From Melastoma dodecandrum (taxonomy: Eukaryota > Streptophyta > Magnoliopsida > Myrtales > Melastomataceae): DNA of 64,000 nt. This document shows, piece after piece, positions 22,232-35,823 of this stretch. Position 1 is the stretch's first letter. Every line of letters starts with the position of its first letter. Under the pieces are notes generated by a model that was given only the letters and a program-made list of their open reading frames with translations, did not search any database and was not told the DNA's origin. Position numbers and translations under genes: made by a program. The stretch covers positions 352,106 to 416,105 of the forward strand of contig JARUPY010000506.1 of the NCBI GenBank assembly GCA_029817715.1, written 5' to 3'.

Positions 22232-22837
22232 AAACGTAATTGATGTGATAATGAAAAGTCAAATTGAAGTATAAATTTTATTAAAGCATTTTAACTTTTT
22301 AAGTAAAGTTAACAAAATTTCTGAAAAAGTTTTTTTTTAAGAAATAGTAAATTAGACAAACATCAGATTATGTCGAATATTAATCGTTTTCGGATTTATA
22401 AACAAGCTAATATTCAAAAAAAATGTAGACACGAGTTTTTTTCTTTCTTTTCTTGTTTTTTTTATCAATGCGTTTAACCCATTAAATACGAATTACGATT
22501 AAATTAAAATCAAATATAATTTTATTGGGGTGTCCGTATATTAGAGAGAAACATGAACATGACGTAATGATGGGACCCCAATTAACACGACGACGCCGAC
22601 AACGATGATGATCCCTAGGACTCGTGTAGTAATCATGTTTATTTCCACGGAAGCAAATAAACTCATCTCAATGTGATGTGATTCCACATGCTTTTTTCCT
22701 GTCTACCTCCTTTTCCTTGCTTTCCTAAATACGTGCACGTAACGGTCACCTAGTTTACTAATTATTATTAAATTTTTTAATAAATTTTACTAATCGTTAC
22801 TAACAAATTCAACGCGAAATTAATAAAAAATATAATA

Positions 22838-25800
22838 AAAGTTTGCAAATCACCAAATTTTATGGGAGAATTATTCCTCACAAGAAGCAAAACCAAATAA
22901 ATCTCCTCTAATTGATTTATTACACATGGAATAGGGATGGCCTCTAATTATCTACAACATTGTGAGAATGTACGAGTGCTCGGTGTCTCACTTGTCATGC
23001 ATTATTTAGTTTTTTTTTTAACTTAAAATTCTCGAGACATGACCCAACTGTTTGTTACACTAAGAGGGGGGGTGAATTAGTGTTAATCTCCAAAATTGGA
23101 TTTTAACCCTTTTTCGTTTTACCCCGCAGCGGAATGAAAAGCTTCTGTTAAACAGAGCCTGTAAGTTTCTGTAAGACAGAACGTTTGATTGTGTACGCAA
23201 ATTTGTTTGATGGACACAAGGATTTTTATAGTGGTTCAGCAAATTGCTTACGTCCACTCTTCACCCAGATATTTGGATGGTTTCCACTCAAATGTATCTC
23301 AGTACAAGTTACACAAGTGATAGCAACTAAAAGCAGACCCGTAGGTTCTGTACAATAGAGGCTTGAGTGGCAGAGCACAAACAGAAGGTTATGTACCGTA
23401 GAGGTTTGTTACGAAGCACAAACACTGAGGTTCTGTACTATAGTAACTTAGGCTCAATACAGACCAGAAGGTTCTGTATCGTAGAAACTTAGGCACAACA
23501 CAAACCCGAAGGTTCTGTGTCGGAGAAGGTAAGGCACAATACAGACCAGAAGGTTCTGTATCGAAGAACGTTAGGCACAACACAAACCCGAAGGTTCTGT
23601 GTCGAAGAGAGTAGGCACAACACAGACCTAAGGGTTCTGTGTCGAAGAAGCTTAGGCACAACACAGACCAGAAGGTTCTGTGTCGAAGAGACTTAGGCAC
23701 AACACAGACCAGAAGGTTCTGTGTCGAAGAGACTTGGGCACAACACAGACCAGAAGGTTCTGTGTCGAAGAAGGTAAAACACAATACTAACCAGAGGGTT
23801 CTGTATCGAATGTGTTAACCTTCTATAGCACAGATCAAGTGATTCTGTACTAGAGACGTCAACCTTCTATAGAACAGATCCAAGGATTCTGTATCACAGA
23901 AGGTATAGCACAGACCGTAAGGTTCTGTGTCGAGTATGTCAATCCACAACAGAAGGTTCTGTATAGGAAATGACTTAATTGTGAAGCACAGATCTGAAAG
24001 ATTCTGTACTAAGGGTAGTCGACCTTCTACTGAACAGACCGTGAGGTTCTGTAGTAAAAGTGAGAAGGAAAATGTATGCACAGACCCGTAGGGTTCTGTA
24101 CTACAGCGGGTTGCACGATTTAACGTGACTAACAAGGTAACCAAATGCGCAATCCTCTTAAGGAAAACGACTTCGTGGCGTACCCCACGCGAGCACGTAG
24201 CGGACCCTACGCAAGCGAACAGCAACCCCTGTTCAAGGATGGATTTTCCCTCCGGCGGCTCCACACGACCTGCACGATCTCCTCGAGATAGCGACTATGT
24301 GGCGTACCCCATACAAGCACGTAGCATACCCTACGCAAGCACGCAACAGACCCTACGCAAGCACGCAACAGACCCTACGCACGCACGTGGCAAACCCCAC
24401 GCAAGCAGACGGCAACCTCCGTCTTAGGTTCCTGCACACAGAGCTCTACACAACAGAAGCTAGTTAGTCCCTCACCTTCTGTGCTCCCGGGGTTCTGCCC
24501 TTCTCTCCGGCCCGCTGCACGTTGCCCACGTACACAACGCTTCCAACAACGTATCCTGCAGCTTCCAACCGAGTCCCTCGAGCCCCCGAGTCACTCTCCC
24601 AGAAGACTTCACCGACGATGCAGCCTTCCGTTGCTAGTGCTCCTCGTGTGACTAACTCAAACGAACAAAAGAATTAGAGAACATAAAGAAATTAAAGAAA
24701 TGAAGCTCACGCTCTCGTTGATCAGAATGGGATGAGGGAAAATGAATGTTATGTATATTATGAATGGGATAGAGCATGGCCTTTTATACACAAAGCCTAA
24801 GAAGAAAATATAAATGGGAAAAAAAATAAAAACGAAATCTGCAAAACAAGAAATTAAAAGTTAGTTTACAAAATAGATAAAATGATATACACGTGGATAC
24901 ATTCAGCAAGGAAGATAATCATATCAAAATAAAATAAGAATATGATAGTTTCCCTAAAAATAATGTAGCACAGAAGGTATCGCATAAGGTTCTGCTCGAT
25001 AACCTTCTACAAATGAAAATAATCGAAGATTTATTTCCGTTAGGGTAATAATTCGTTCCATCCTGTTAAAGATACATAGGAGGACGTATCTAGACAGGTG
25101 GTAGTGATAGGTTTGCAAATAACGGTCGTATAGTGGTCAATTAAGCTTACAGAAGCCTGTAGACCGTCTAGTAGAACCTTTCCATATATAGAAGATATAT
25201 TTCCTTTACAAGAATTATTATCTCCAATATGATTATTTGGAAACCAAATCGTGGTAATTTGATCAGATAAATATCTTAATCAAATTAAGCATATTTCGTA
25301 ATTAAATAATTGAAAACTAATCATTTAATTACAAAAATAATTCTTACAAGAAGTCCTTAATAATAGAAGCTTCTGTAGAATAGAATGTTCGACCTTCTGT
25401 AGTACAGAGGGGCAGGCTTATCATCAAAGCCAAGAATTTTCGACCTTCTGTGGTACAGAGGTCTGGCTCATCATCAAAACATTTTCTAACACTGTTAAAC
25501 GTAATTGATGTGATAATGAAAAGTCAAATTGAAGTATAAATTTTATTAAAGCATTTTAACCTTTTAAGTAAAGTTAACAAAAATTCTGAAAACGTTTTTT
25601 TTTAAGAAATAGTAAATTAGACAAACATCAGATTATGTCGAATATTAATCGTTTTCGGATTTATAAACAAGCTAATATTCAAAAAAAAAAAATGTAGACA
25701 CGAGTTTTTTTCTTTCTTTTCTTGTTTTTTTTTATCAACGCGTTTAACCCATTAAATACGAATTACGATTAAATTAAAATCAAATATAATTTTATTGGGG

Positions 25801-26104
25801 TGTCCGTATATTAGAGAGAAACATGAACATGACGTAATGATGGGACCCCAATTAACACGATGACGACGACAACGATGATGATCCCTAGGACTCGTGTAGT
25901 AATCATGATTATTTCCACATAAGAAAATAAACTCATCCCAATGTGATGTGATTCCACATGCTTTTTTCCTGTCTACCTCCTTTTCCTTGCTTTCCTAAAT
26001 ACGTGCACGTAACGGTTACGTAGTTTACTAATTACTATTAAATTTTTTACTAAATTTTACTAATCGATACTAACAAATTCAACGCGAAATTAATAAAAAA
26101 TATA
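22838..26104 (+). repeat. Triplicated segment, copy 3 (with solo LTR)
   Basis: The left part is at 22838-23052 and the right part at 25492-26104. A solo LTR sits at the same CTGTT target. After 26104 the sequence runs on into the rest of the foldback element, so this copy is continuous with the ancestral right flank. Confidence 0.9.
23053..25491 (-). mobile_element. Solo LTR of the same Copia family
   Basis: A 2.44-kb LTR runs TGTTACACTAAG to TTTTCTAACA, flanked by CTGTT at 23048-23052 and 25492-25496. No internal sequence is present. Its extreme left end matches the element's 3' LTR (seven G, AATCTCC) while most of the right part matches the 5' LTR (CTTTCCATATATAGAAGAT). That mosaic is expected if it arose by recombination between the two LTRs of one element. 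Its repeat array has extra CACAGACCAGAAGGTTCTG-type units. Confidence 0.92.
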
Positions 26105-27254
26105 GTAAAATTTACGAAAATATGATCTTCTTTTAGTAAAATTAACACAAAATTAATAAAAAAATATGGAAATTTTACTACTTTTGTACTATTCAAAGCA
26201 ATTCAAGATTACTAATTTCGAGTTGACTTTACTAACGAAAATGTTTTAATAAAGTCAGCGCAAAATTAGTAAAATTTACTATTTTTTACTGTACGAATTA
26301 AGCCGATAATTAGTAATTGTTTACTAAATTTGGTGTGATGTTTAGTAAAAAACTCTTCAAATTAGTAAAACTGTTAGTAAAGTTTTACGGCTTTTGTAAA
26401 TGTTTACTAATTTTGACATATTTTTACTAGAAAAGTTAGTAAATTGTTACTAAAAAATGCAGTAGTTTACTAATGAATTTACTAATTAGAACAGTGTTTC
26501 CGAACCTATTACGAACCTAATTTCGATGTGAAATTACCGGTTTACTCCCGTTACTAATCAGTGAAATCCGAACCTTTTTTTAATAAAGTTAACGTAAATT
26601 TAGTAAAAACAGTAGTAAAATTTACTACTTTTTTTTACTAATTTTGAGTTGACTGCACTAACGGAAATGTTTTAGTAAATTCAGCGCAAAATTAGTAAAA
26701 GAAGTAGTAAAATTTACTACTTTTTACTGTACGAATTAAGCCGATAATTAGTAATTGTTTACTAGTTATGGTCTCTTTTTTAGTAAAAAACTCTTTCAGT
26801 TAGTAAAACTGTTAGTAAAGTCTTACGGTTTTCGTAAATGTTTACTAATTTTGACATGTTTTTATTAAAAATGTTAATAAACTGTTATTAAAAAATGAAG
26901 TAGTTTACTAATGAATTTACTAATTAGAAAAGTGTTTCCGAACCTAATTTCGATGTGAAATTACCGTTTTACCCCCGTTACAGGGGAGAAATTAGGTTCG
27001 TAAATAGGTTCAGTAAAGCCGGCGCAAAATTAGTAAACTTGCACTGCCATGAACAGTAGAAAAGTAGTAAAAATTTCCATGCTTTTTTACTAATTTTACG
27101 TTAACTTTACTAAAAGAAGACCAGTTTTTAGTAAATTTTACTACTTTTTTTACTAATTTTGCGTTGTTTTTTGTTAGTAATGGACAACTATTAGTAAAAT
27201 TCACTAAAAAATTTAGTAGTAATTAGTAAACTACGTAAGTGTTACGTGCACGTA
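26000..27254. mobile_element. Foldback element with ~200-bp inverted repeats
   Basis: The left end (TACGTAGTTTACTAATTACT onward) and the inverted right end (27254 backwards) match for about 200 bp with substitutions and small indels. The palindrome TACGTGCACGTA occurs at both edges (26000-26011 and 27243-27254) and is either the outer end or a target duplication. The interior is packed with TTAGTAAA/TTTACTAA in both orientations and contains a ~400-bp internal duplication (the GTACGAATTAAGCCGATAAT block at about 26292 and 26730). No transposase is encoded. It fits a non-autonomous terminal-inverted-repeat or foldback DNA transposon of uncertain superfamily. Confidence 0.72.
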
Positions 27255-28002
27255 CCGTTAACCGCTTCCATGAAATGGCGCATCGAAAAAAGATAAAGCA
27301 ACAATCGAAATAATGGAGTGTTTGTTGCTAATAATTGTCCTTCGAGTATCGACACATTCCCCCTCCCCTTTTGCCATTTGCAATTTTGGCCCGATCTGAC
27401 CAATCCACCTCCCCTCCCAATATGATTATGACCACAAATGGCCTACCAACGGGAAACGTTAAAAAAAAAAACAATATACAAAGAGCACTTGACACAATCA
27501 AGTGCAGGAGATGGTTTGGACTTCGGATAAGAAGAGTTTTGGTTTAACACAAATGTAGATGAGAAGAAAATAGTAGATTGACTCATTCAACAAATAAATA
27601 ATTCAATTTTAATGGTGTCTGGACCAAAGTCATAAGAAAAGCACTTGACACAATCAAATGACATAAGAAATGGGATTATTTTTCGGGTTTCCTAAGTCTG
27701 AAACTTGACTCGGCATCTGAACATCATGTTAATGTATTGAACAGGGACGTAATCGTAGTTAGAGAGTCAAATCCCCCACCTAATCCCCAGAATTAGTCAA
27801 TGCCCATCTTATTGTTTTCATGGGGTCAAATTGAATTTTCTCTCCTTGGTCGCATTCGAATACATCATGTGTGAGCTTGAGGGAATGGCAAGCCTTTGGT
27901 TGCGATGAATGGTTCTTGGGATCGGGAGACATGTTTACTATATAATTCATATAGCATAAATGGAACGACCGACACCGATTTAGAGCCCTCACCTAATTCC
28001 TC
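27255..28002. other. Upstream region of the subtilase gene
   Basis: No coding frame is supported. A TATA-like CTATATAATT at 27938-27947 lies about 56 bases before the subtilase ATG. Confidence 0.4.
27938..27947 (+). promoter_or_regulatory. Candidate TATA box of the subtilase gene
   Basis: CTATATAATT about 56 bases upstream of the ATG. The spacing implies a short 5' UTR; not otherwise supported. Confidence 0.35.
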
Positions 28003-30992
<2,990 letters not shown>

Positions 30993-31041
30993 AAATGTAA
31001 AAAGGAACAGCTGGGAGCATGAATTGCCTGGAGCCTCTCTA

Positions 31042-31047
31042 AATAAA
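31042..31047 (+). terminator. Poly(A) signal of the subtilase gene
   Basis: AATAAA 50 bases after the stop codon. Confidence 0.55.
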
Positions 31048-31287
31048 ATAATGGGAATTGATTTTACCGATTTGATATTTTTGTGATTGCAAAAATTAAA
31101 TATTTCTTTCATTTGTTATTTAAGGTTCCAGTTTCCAAATACTACATCTTTGCTTTCAAAGTACTAAAGAAGACCGCCCCACAGACCTTGTCCTAGACTA
31201 TGACCACAAGACCTTCGCTAGCTCGCCGCAGTGCGTGCTCTGTAGCATCTGCAGTTCGACATATCTATGGAATTCTGAAGAAACCAT

Positions 31288-31920
31288 TTGGTTCTGGAGC
31301 AGAGACTGACACAGGAAAAGAAGAACGGATTATGTTTCGAACAGAACGAACACTTTAAGCCCATGGTTAACCTCAGAGGAGGCCTGAGGATTGATCAAGT
31401 GAATTTGGAAGGTGCATTCAAGATTCTCCCTCAATCATTGAAGTGGCTGCAATGGAGAGAATGCCCTTTGTTTATTCTTCCTACTGATTTTTGTGTTCGG
31501 GAGCTAACATTTCTCGATCTATCCCGTGGAAAGTTCAAACATATGTGGACAAGTAAAAGCAGTAAGGTTGCTGGGAAATTAAAGATATTAATTCTATGAG
31601 AGTGCCATGCACTCGCTGGAATTTCAGATTTATCAGGCTTTGATGCCTTAGAAAAAATCGTCCTTGAGCTATGTACTGGATTGACGCAGCTTCATGAATC
31701 AGTTGGGAAGCCTGAAGAACTTAATCCACTTGAATCTTAAGGGTTGTCGAAAGTTTACCCAACTTCCGAGAGATGCCTCTGGGCTTATGAAGTTAAAAGA
31801 GCTGATCCTTTCCGACTGCATTAGTTTTACGAAACTACCGGAGGATATGAACAACCTGAAATCTCTGAAGGTGCTTTTGCTTGATTACACCAAGATAATT
31901 CGGATACCCGAAAAGATATT
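31288..31920 (+). pseudogene. TIR-NBS-LRR-type LRR fragment
   Basis: The frames read as the LRR region of a TNL resistance protein: FKPMVNLRGG, VNLEGAFKILPQSLKWLQWRECPL, LPTDFCVRELTFLDLS, then after a stop near 31597 DLSGFDALEKIVLE, and in another frame LKNLIHLNLKGCRKFTQLP, LKELILSDC and LKVLLLDYTKIIRIPEKIF. There is at least one nonsense codon and one frameshift (near 31705). The TIR and NB-ARC domains are absent. The last repeat runs without a break into a receptor-kinase fragment, so this is a broken, chimeric piece and not a functional receptor. Confidence 0.85.
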
Positions 31921-32165
31921 TCACCTGGTAGTGTTGCTAGGATTCTGCGCGGAGAGATCTCATAGGTTGCTCGTATACGAGTACATGTTGAATGGGTCAT
32001 TGGATGGCTGGATCTTTAGTGGTTCGAGTCGGCCTGCTCTTGACTGGCCGCAGAAGATGGACGTTATTATGGACATAGCAAAAGGACTTCATTATCTGCA
32101 CAAAGACTGCAATAAAAAGATTGTGCGCCTGGACATAAAGCCGCAGAATGTTCTCCTCGGATTTG
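31921..32165 (+). pseudogene. Receptor-kinase fragment fused to the LRR piece
   Basis: In the same frame as the preceding LRR, the sequence changes abruptly to a plant RLK kinase core: VVLLGFCAERSHRLLVYEYM, NGSLDGWIF, LDWPQKMDVIMDIAKGLHYL and IVRLDIKPQNVLL. It corresponds to subdomains V to VIb of SD2-5-like kinases. The ATP-binding lobe and everything after the catalytic loop are missing, and the catalytic-loop His is Arg (VRLDIKPQN). Immediately after NVLL the sequence turns into GC-rich DNA that is antisense to the dioxygenase remnant. A dead chimera. Confidence 0.87.
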
Positions 32166-32229
32166 GGCAACCCGCACTCGGCGTTCCTAGCAGCCGCCAT
32201 CGACTTGGCCCCGATCTCTGCCTCGACGC

Positions 32230-32999
32230 CCTCGAGTCCGCCAATATGATCTTGAATCAGGACGGTGAGGAAGTCGGGATCAGAATGCCTTGTTGTGCCC
32301 ATGCTCAAATCTGGCTCTGGGCAAGAAGGGTAATAGTGGCACAGAATGGCTTGCCTCTTATCGCAGCCCATGTTTGCTAGGTGGTTGGGTTCAAGTCCGA
32401 GTGCCTCCGAGAGTAACTGAAACAGCGTCCTCCCCAATGCCTTAACTTGTTCCGAGTACTCTACCACTATATCCCTGCAGAAACGAGAAATCCTGTGAGG
32501 ATGAGCCATGATCAAATTCTTCCAATAAACAGGAGGCAGCTCCTTCGGATCCACTTCCTCTGGCGTCATCAAGCAGATGAGTGTATCCCTCCAGTTGGCA
32601 TACTTGGACAGCATACCCTCGAAGATGTCCCTCTCTATTTCGTGATTCACCACCTGGAAGAACCCCACCTCCCTTGCGGCGCTCCGCACTCTCGACACAG
32701 CCTCCAATCTCCCCGGCTCGTCAATTCCACCCATGTCAACCACGTGGGGATCTGGAACTGGAATCCAGGATCCTGGCAGTTAGAAACAACATCCTCCAGC
32801 GGCCACAAGAAATCTGGGGAACTTCGGCGATGCCTGCATCAACCAGGCCCTTGATGCCGGCCTTGGAGCTGTCGAATTCATAGAGGTCCTTGCGACGGTC
32901 ATAAGGCTGATGTCGTGTGGGAACCAACGTCCTCCATGAGCTCTGATTTCCCTTGTTTCGCTTCAATCCAAAGAGTAATAAGCAAACATCATCTCTCAT
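32230..32999 (-). pseudogene. 2-oxoglutarate-dependent dioxygenase remnant
   Basis: On the minus strand, an N-terminal exon reads YDRRKDLYEFDSSKAGIKGL and VDAGIAEVP. After a frame change and a stop near 32790, it continues PHVVDMGGIDEPGRLEAV ... EVGFFQVVNHEI ... HYYPSCPEPDLSMG, TTRHSDPDFLTVLIQDHIGG. This is the 1-aminocyclopropane-1-carboxylate oxidase-homologue branch of plant 2OG-Fe(II) oxygenases. The first two iron ligands are present (HSD). The C-terminal exon with the distal His and the RxS motif is absent: homology ends at DHIGGLE, next to the receptor-kinase fragment. The frameshift and 3' truncation make it a pseudogene. Confidence 0.87.
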
Positions 33000-33479
33000 G
33001 GCTTATGGAATGTGGATAAGTGTGAACCTCGAGTGCTACAATTTGCTACTGCCGCTGTCGTTACCGGACCAAGCCATGAGAGGTAAAGTTTTCTCCTATT
33101 TTGACAAATTCCTTCTTATAAACTTTGCTCTCATTTATTTTTTAAGATTTTAACTTAGTTTATCGCATGACATTTATCATCAGTGTGGTTCATGGTATGG
33201 CTTCCGTTAAAAATCATTTTTTTTAAGTTTTTACAAGATTTAAAATAAAATTTATTTTCTTACAAACGATATATTAACCCGTTTGAGTTTATTTCTTTTC
33301 AATTGCCTTACAACACGCTGCGACTTTAATCGTTACCTATTGAGATTTCATATTAGTTAGCCAGTCAATAGTTATGGTTGCGTGCATGGGGATTTACTAA
33401 AATTTATCTTTCGTCAAAATAACACCTATAATGTTATAATTAATTCCGTTTCAAACTATTTTTGAACAGTCTACTTCGT
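33000..33479. other. AT-rich intergenic sequence
   Basis: No gene or clear repeat recognised. Confidence 0.4.
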
Positions 33480-34164
33480 TTATTCGATTTTACGTAGGCA
33501 TCTCGGGGGCGTGCCTTGCGGAAAACCAAGGCACGCACCCCATTCAACGCATTCGAGACAACGAACTAATTCGATGGTTTATTTTGGATTCTCGAAGATC
33601 AAGGCCTTCTGAAGACGGCTTCGTACTCGCCAACGTTACGGCATCAGCGGCTCGCCAGGTTCGCCGTAAACCTATTATAAAATGGCACCGTGAGGTATAA
33701 ACGTTAACGGGTACGTTCTATAGAGTGAGTAATGGTACAACACCTGGTTCTCCCTTGAATTTATTTTTTGGCTTAGCAACTGTTAAGGACATTAATAAAT
33801 CTATGATTGTCTGCATTTTTGCCCAAAATCAACTTTTAAGAAATATTTTCTAAAAATGATTCACGTAGACATTTTAAGTATTATTAAGCTCGAGAATTTT
33901 GTATATATCAAACAACTTCTTTTCGAAAACCAAGCTCAAATAAATTCAGACATTGGGAACACACGATAAAGCCTCCCTTTTCTTTGTGATACATGCGATT
34001 TAGTAATCCCTAATTACCGAACCTTACACGCGATATAGTTTATCTAACTTGAACTTAAAATAAGTTAGTGGCGACTCCGATATTTTCAAAATCCGAAGCC
34101 TTATCGTTAAGAGAGTATATTCATTTTAAATGGAACCGGAAACGGGATTCACCTGCGACAGTAC
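33480..34164. repeat. Probable Gypsy-type remnant
   Basis: It contains TTTTACGTAGGCATC and GTTAGTGGCGACTCC, phrases characteristic of LTR/leader regions of Gypsy (Tat/Ogre-like) elements. No gag or pol frame is present, so the assignment is tentative. Confidence 0.4.
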
Positions 34165-34621
34165 CACTGCCTTTGACATCTAGGAATTCTTCATTCCCAA
34201 TCATCACTTTCTTTCATCCGTAGACGTTCGAAGTCTCCATTCATATTCAAAATCTGCATACGGCGCGATCTACTGCTGCCCAATAACTCCTCCTGCAATT
34301 TGTCCCACGCGTCCTTAGGAGTCTCACAAGCCATATTCTTGTGAAAATCACATCCAAGACCACTGAAAATATATAGGACAAGGCATTTTGAGCCTATGTC
34401 GAATCATCCTCATGGAGTCGGATTTGATTCAAAGTCGGATTATTACCAAAAGGTCTTGGATCTTTGTTTGCTTCAACCCGCTGCCACAAGCCAAGACCTC
34501 TGAGGTGTGCTTTCATCTTCACGGCCTACAATTGAAAGTTTTCACCGTGAAGATCGGAAGCATAGGAGATGACGAACCGCTGAAAGCCATAACAACGATC
34601 GAACCTCGCTCTGATGCCACT
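34165..34621 (-). pseudogene. Copia gag fragment with primer site
   Basis: The minus strand begins with a PBS-like AGTGGCATCAGAGC next to the palindrome at 34622. It reads through a short gag N-terminus (GENYQLWAAKMK-like, degraded) and further gag (CETPKDAWDKLQEELLG, then MQILNMNGDFERLRM). This is the UBN2-type gag of Copia elements. A near copy lies at 39175-39656. Stops and frame changes are present. Confidence 0.72.
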
Positions 34622-35650
34622 TGTTAGATCTATCCAAGCCATTGATCTTGAGCATGATATTATTCCTTGGCCAAGCAAACATCTTTTCACATAGATTTTG
34701 AATCACATTCTCCCAAAGAATTATTTCAGGACTCCCCTCCTTCCCATAATCAACATTGACATCATTTGCCATATCATCGTCGTCCTTCTTCTTCTACTCT
34801 ATGGATTTCCTTGCTTCTTCCCGTACCTTGGCTCCAAACTGGACTATTTGCTGGTTTGCCCGAGAAAAATGACCATTCTTTTTACTTAGAACCCTAAAAG
34901 CCCTTTCGAGTCGTTTAATCTTATTATGGACTTGATCGTCCTCGTACATTCTTTGATATGGTTGATCCAATGGGCGATCAAATTAATGATGACTAAAAAT
35001 CTGAGAGGTAAGGTTGCGACTTCTTACATTTACCATTATGCTTGGAGTACCATATCATCTCCTTCAAGAGGATAATGGTTTACCTAATTTCCATTTGTAA
35101 TTTCTATTGGAAGAACATGCCACCACTTGTCGACCTTCTCCTTCGGGGGGGGGCAGCTTCAGTCATCAGAGGCATGGTACCGATGGTCAAGGGACTGGGA
35201 TTAGGCGAATCCGTTTCAAATCCCTTGAAGGTTGGGCCGCATCGCTTGGGACTAGGAAGCCGCAAATCTGATTCAGATTCTTAGTCATGATTGACTAGAT
35301 GGCCCATTGGATCAACCATATCAAAGTAGTTTAAGGACGATCAAGTCCATAATAAGGTTAAAGACTCGAAAAAACGATTAGGGTTCTAAGTAAGAAGAAG
35401 TGTCCTCTTTCTCGGGCAAACAAGAAAATAGTCAAGTTTGGGGGCAAGGTATGGGGAGAAGCAAGGAAATCCATAGAGGAGGAGGAGAAGGACGATGAGG
35501 ATATGACCAATGATGTCAACGTTGACTATGGGGAGGACACTCATGAAATTATTATTTGGGAGAATGCAATTCAAAATCTATGTGAAAAGATGTTTGCTTG
35601 GCCAAGGAATTATACCAAGCTCAAGATCAATGCCTTGGACAGATCTAACA
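34622..35650. repeat. Palindromic unit 1
   Basis: A 1029-bp unit that starts TGTTAGATCTATCCAAGCC and ends with the inverted form GATCTAACA. Arms of about 375 bp (34622-34998 and 35271-35650) are imperfect inverted copies around a ~270-bp centre. Both edges carry a PBS-like sequence pointing outward (AGTGGCATCAGAG), so LTR-like ends face outward on both sides. Each arm keeps an open frame running from the centre outward (KKYKDDQVHNKIKRLERTFR, then VNVDYG and IQNLCEKMFAWPRNY). Confidence 0.85.
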
Positions 35651-35823
35651 AGTGGCATCAGAGTGAGGTTCGATCGTTGTTATGGCTTCCGGCAAGACCT
35701 CTGAGGTGTGTTTTCATCTTCGCGGCCCACAATTGATAGTTTTCACCGTCGAAGATCGAAAGCATAGAAGATGACGAACTGCTGGAAGACATTACAACGA
35801 TCGTACCTCGTTCGGATGCTACT
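35651..35823. repeat. Inverted gag junction between units 1 and 2
   Basis: Bases 35651-35696 are PBS plus a gag start (MAS) on the plus strand. Bases 35697-35823 are a longer gag start plus PBS on the minus strand. The two pieces are head to head, truncated at different points. Confidence 0.8.

Larger units (their letters stand above)
10474..22837 (+). repeat. Triplicated segment, copy 2 (with full element)
   Basis: The left part of the segment is at 10474-10688 and the right part at 22227-22837. Between them, at the exact CTGTT site, lies the complete 11.5-kb Copia element. The flanks match copy 1 almost base for base; the right part carries private changes (GACGACGCCGAC, and CACGGAAGCAAATAAA). 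Confidence 0.9.

Noticed and set aside
27335..27547. Small plus-strand frame upstream of the subtilase
   Set aside because: No domain, no signal peptide and no conserved context; consistent with chance.
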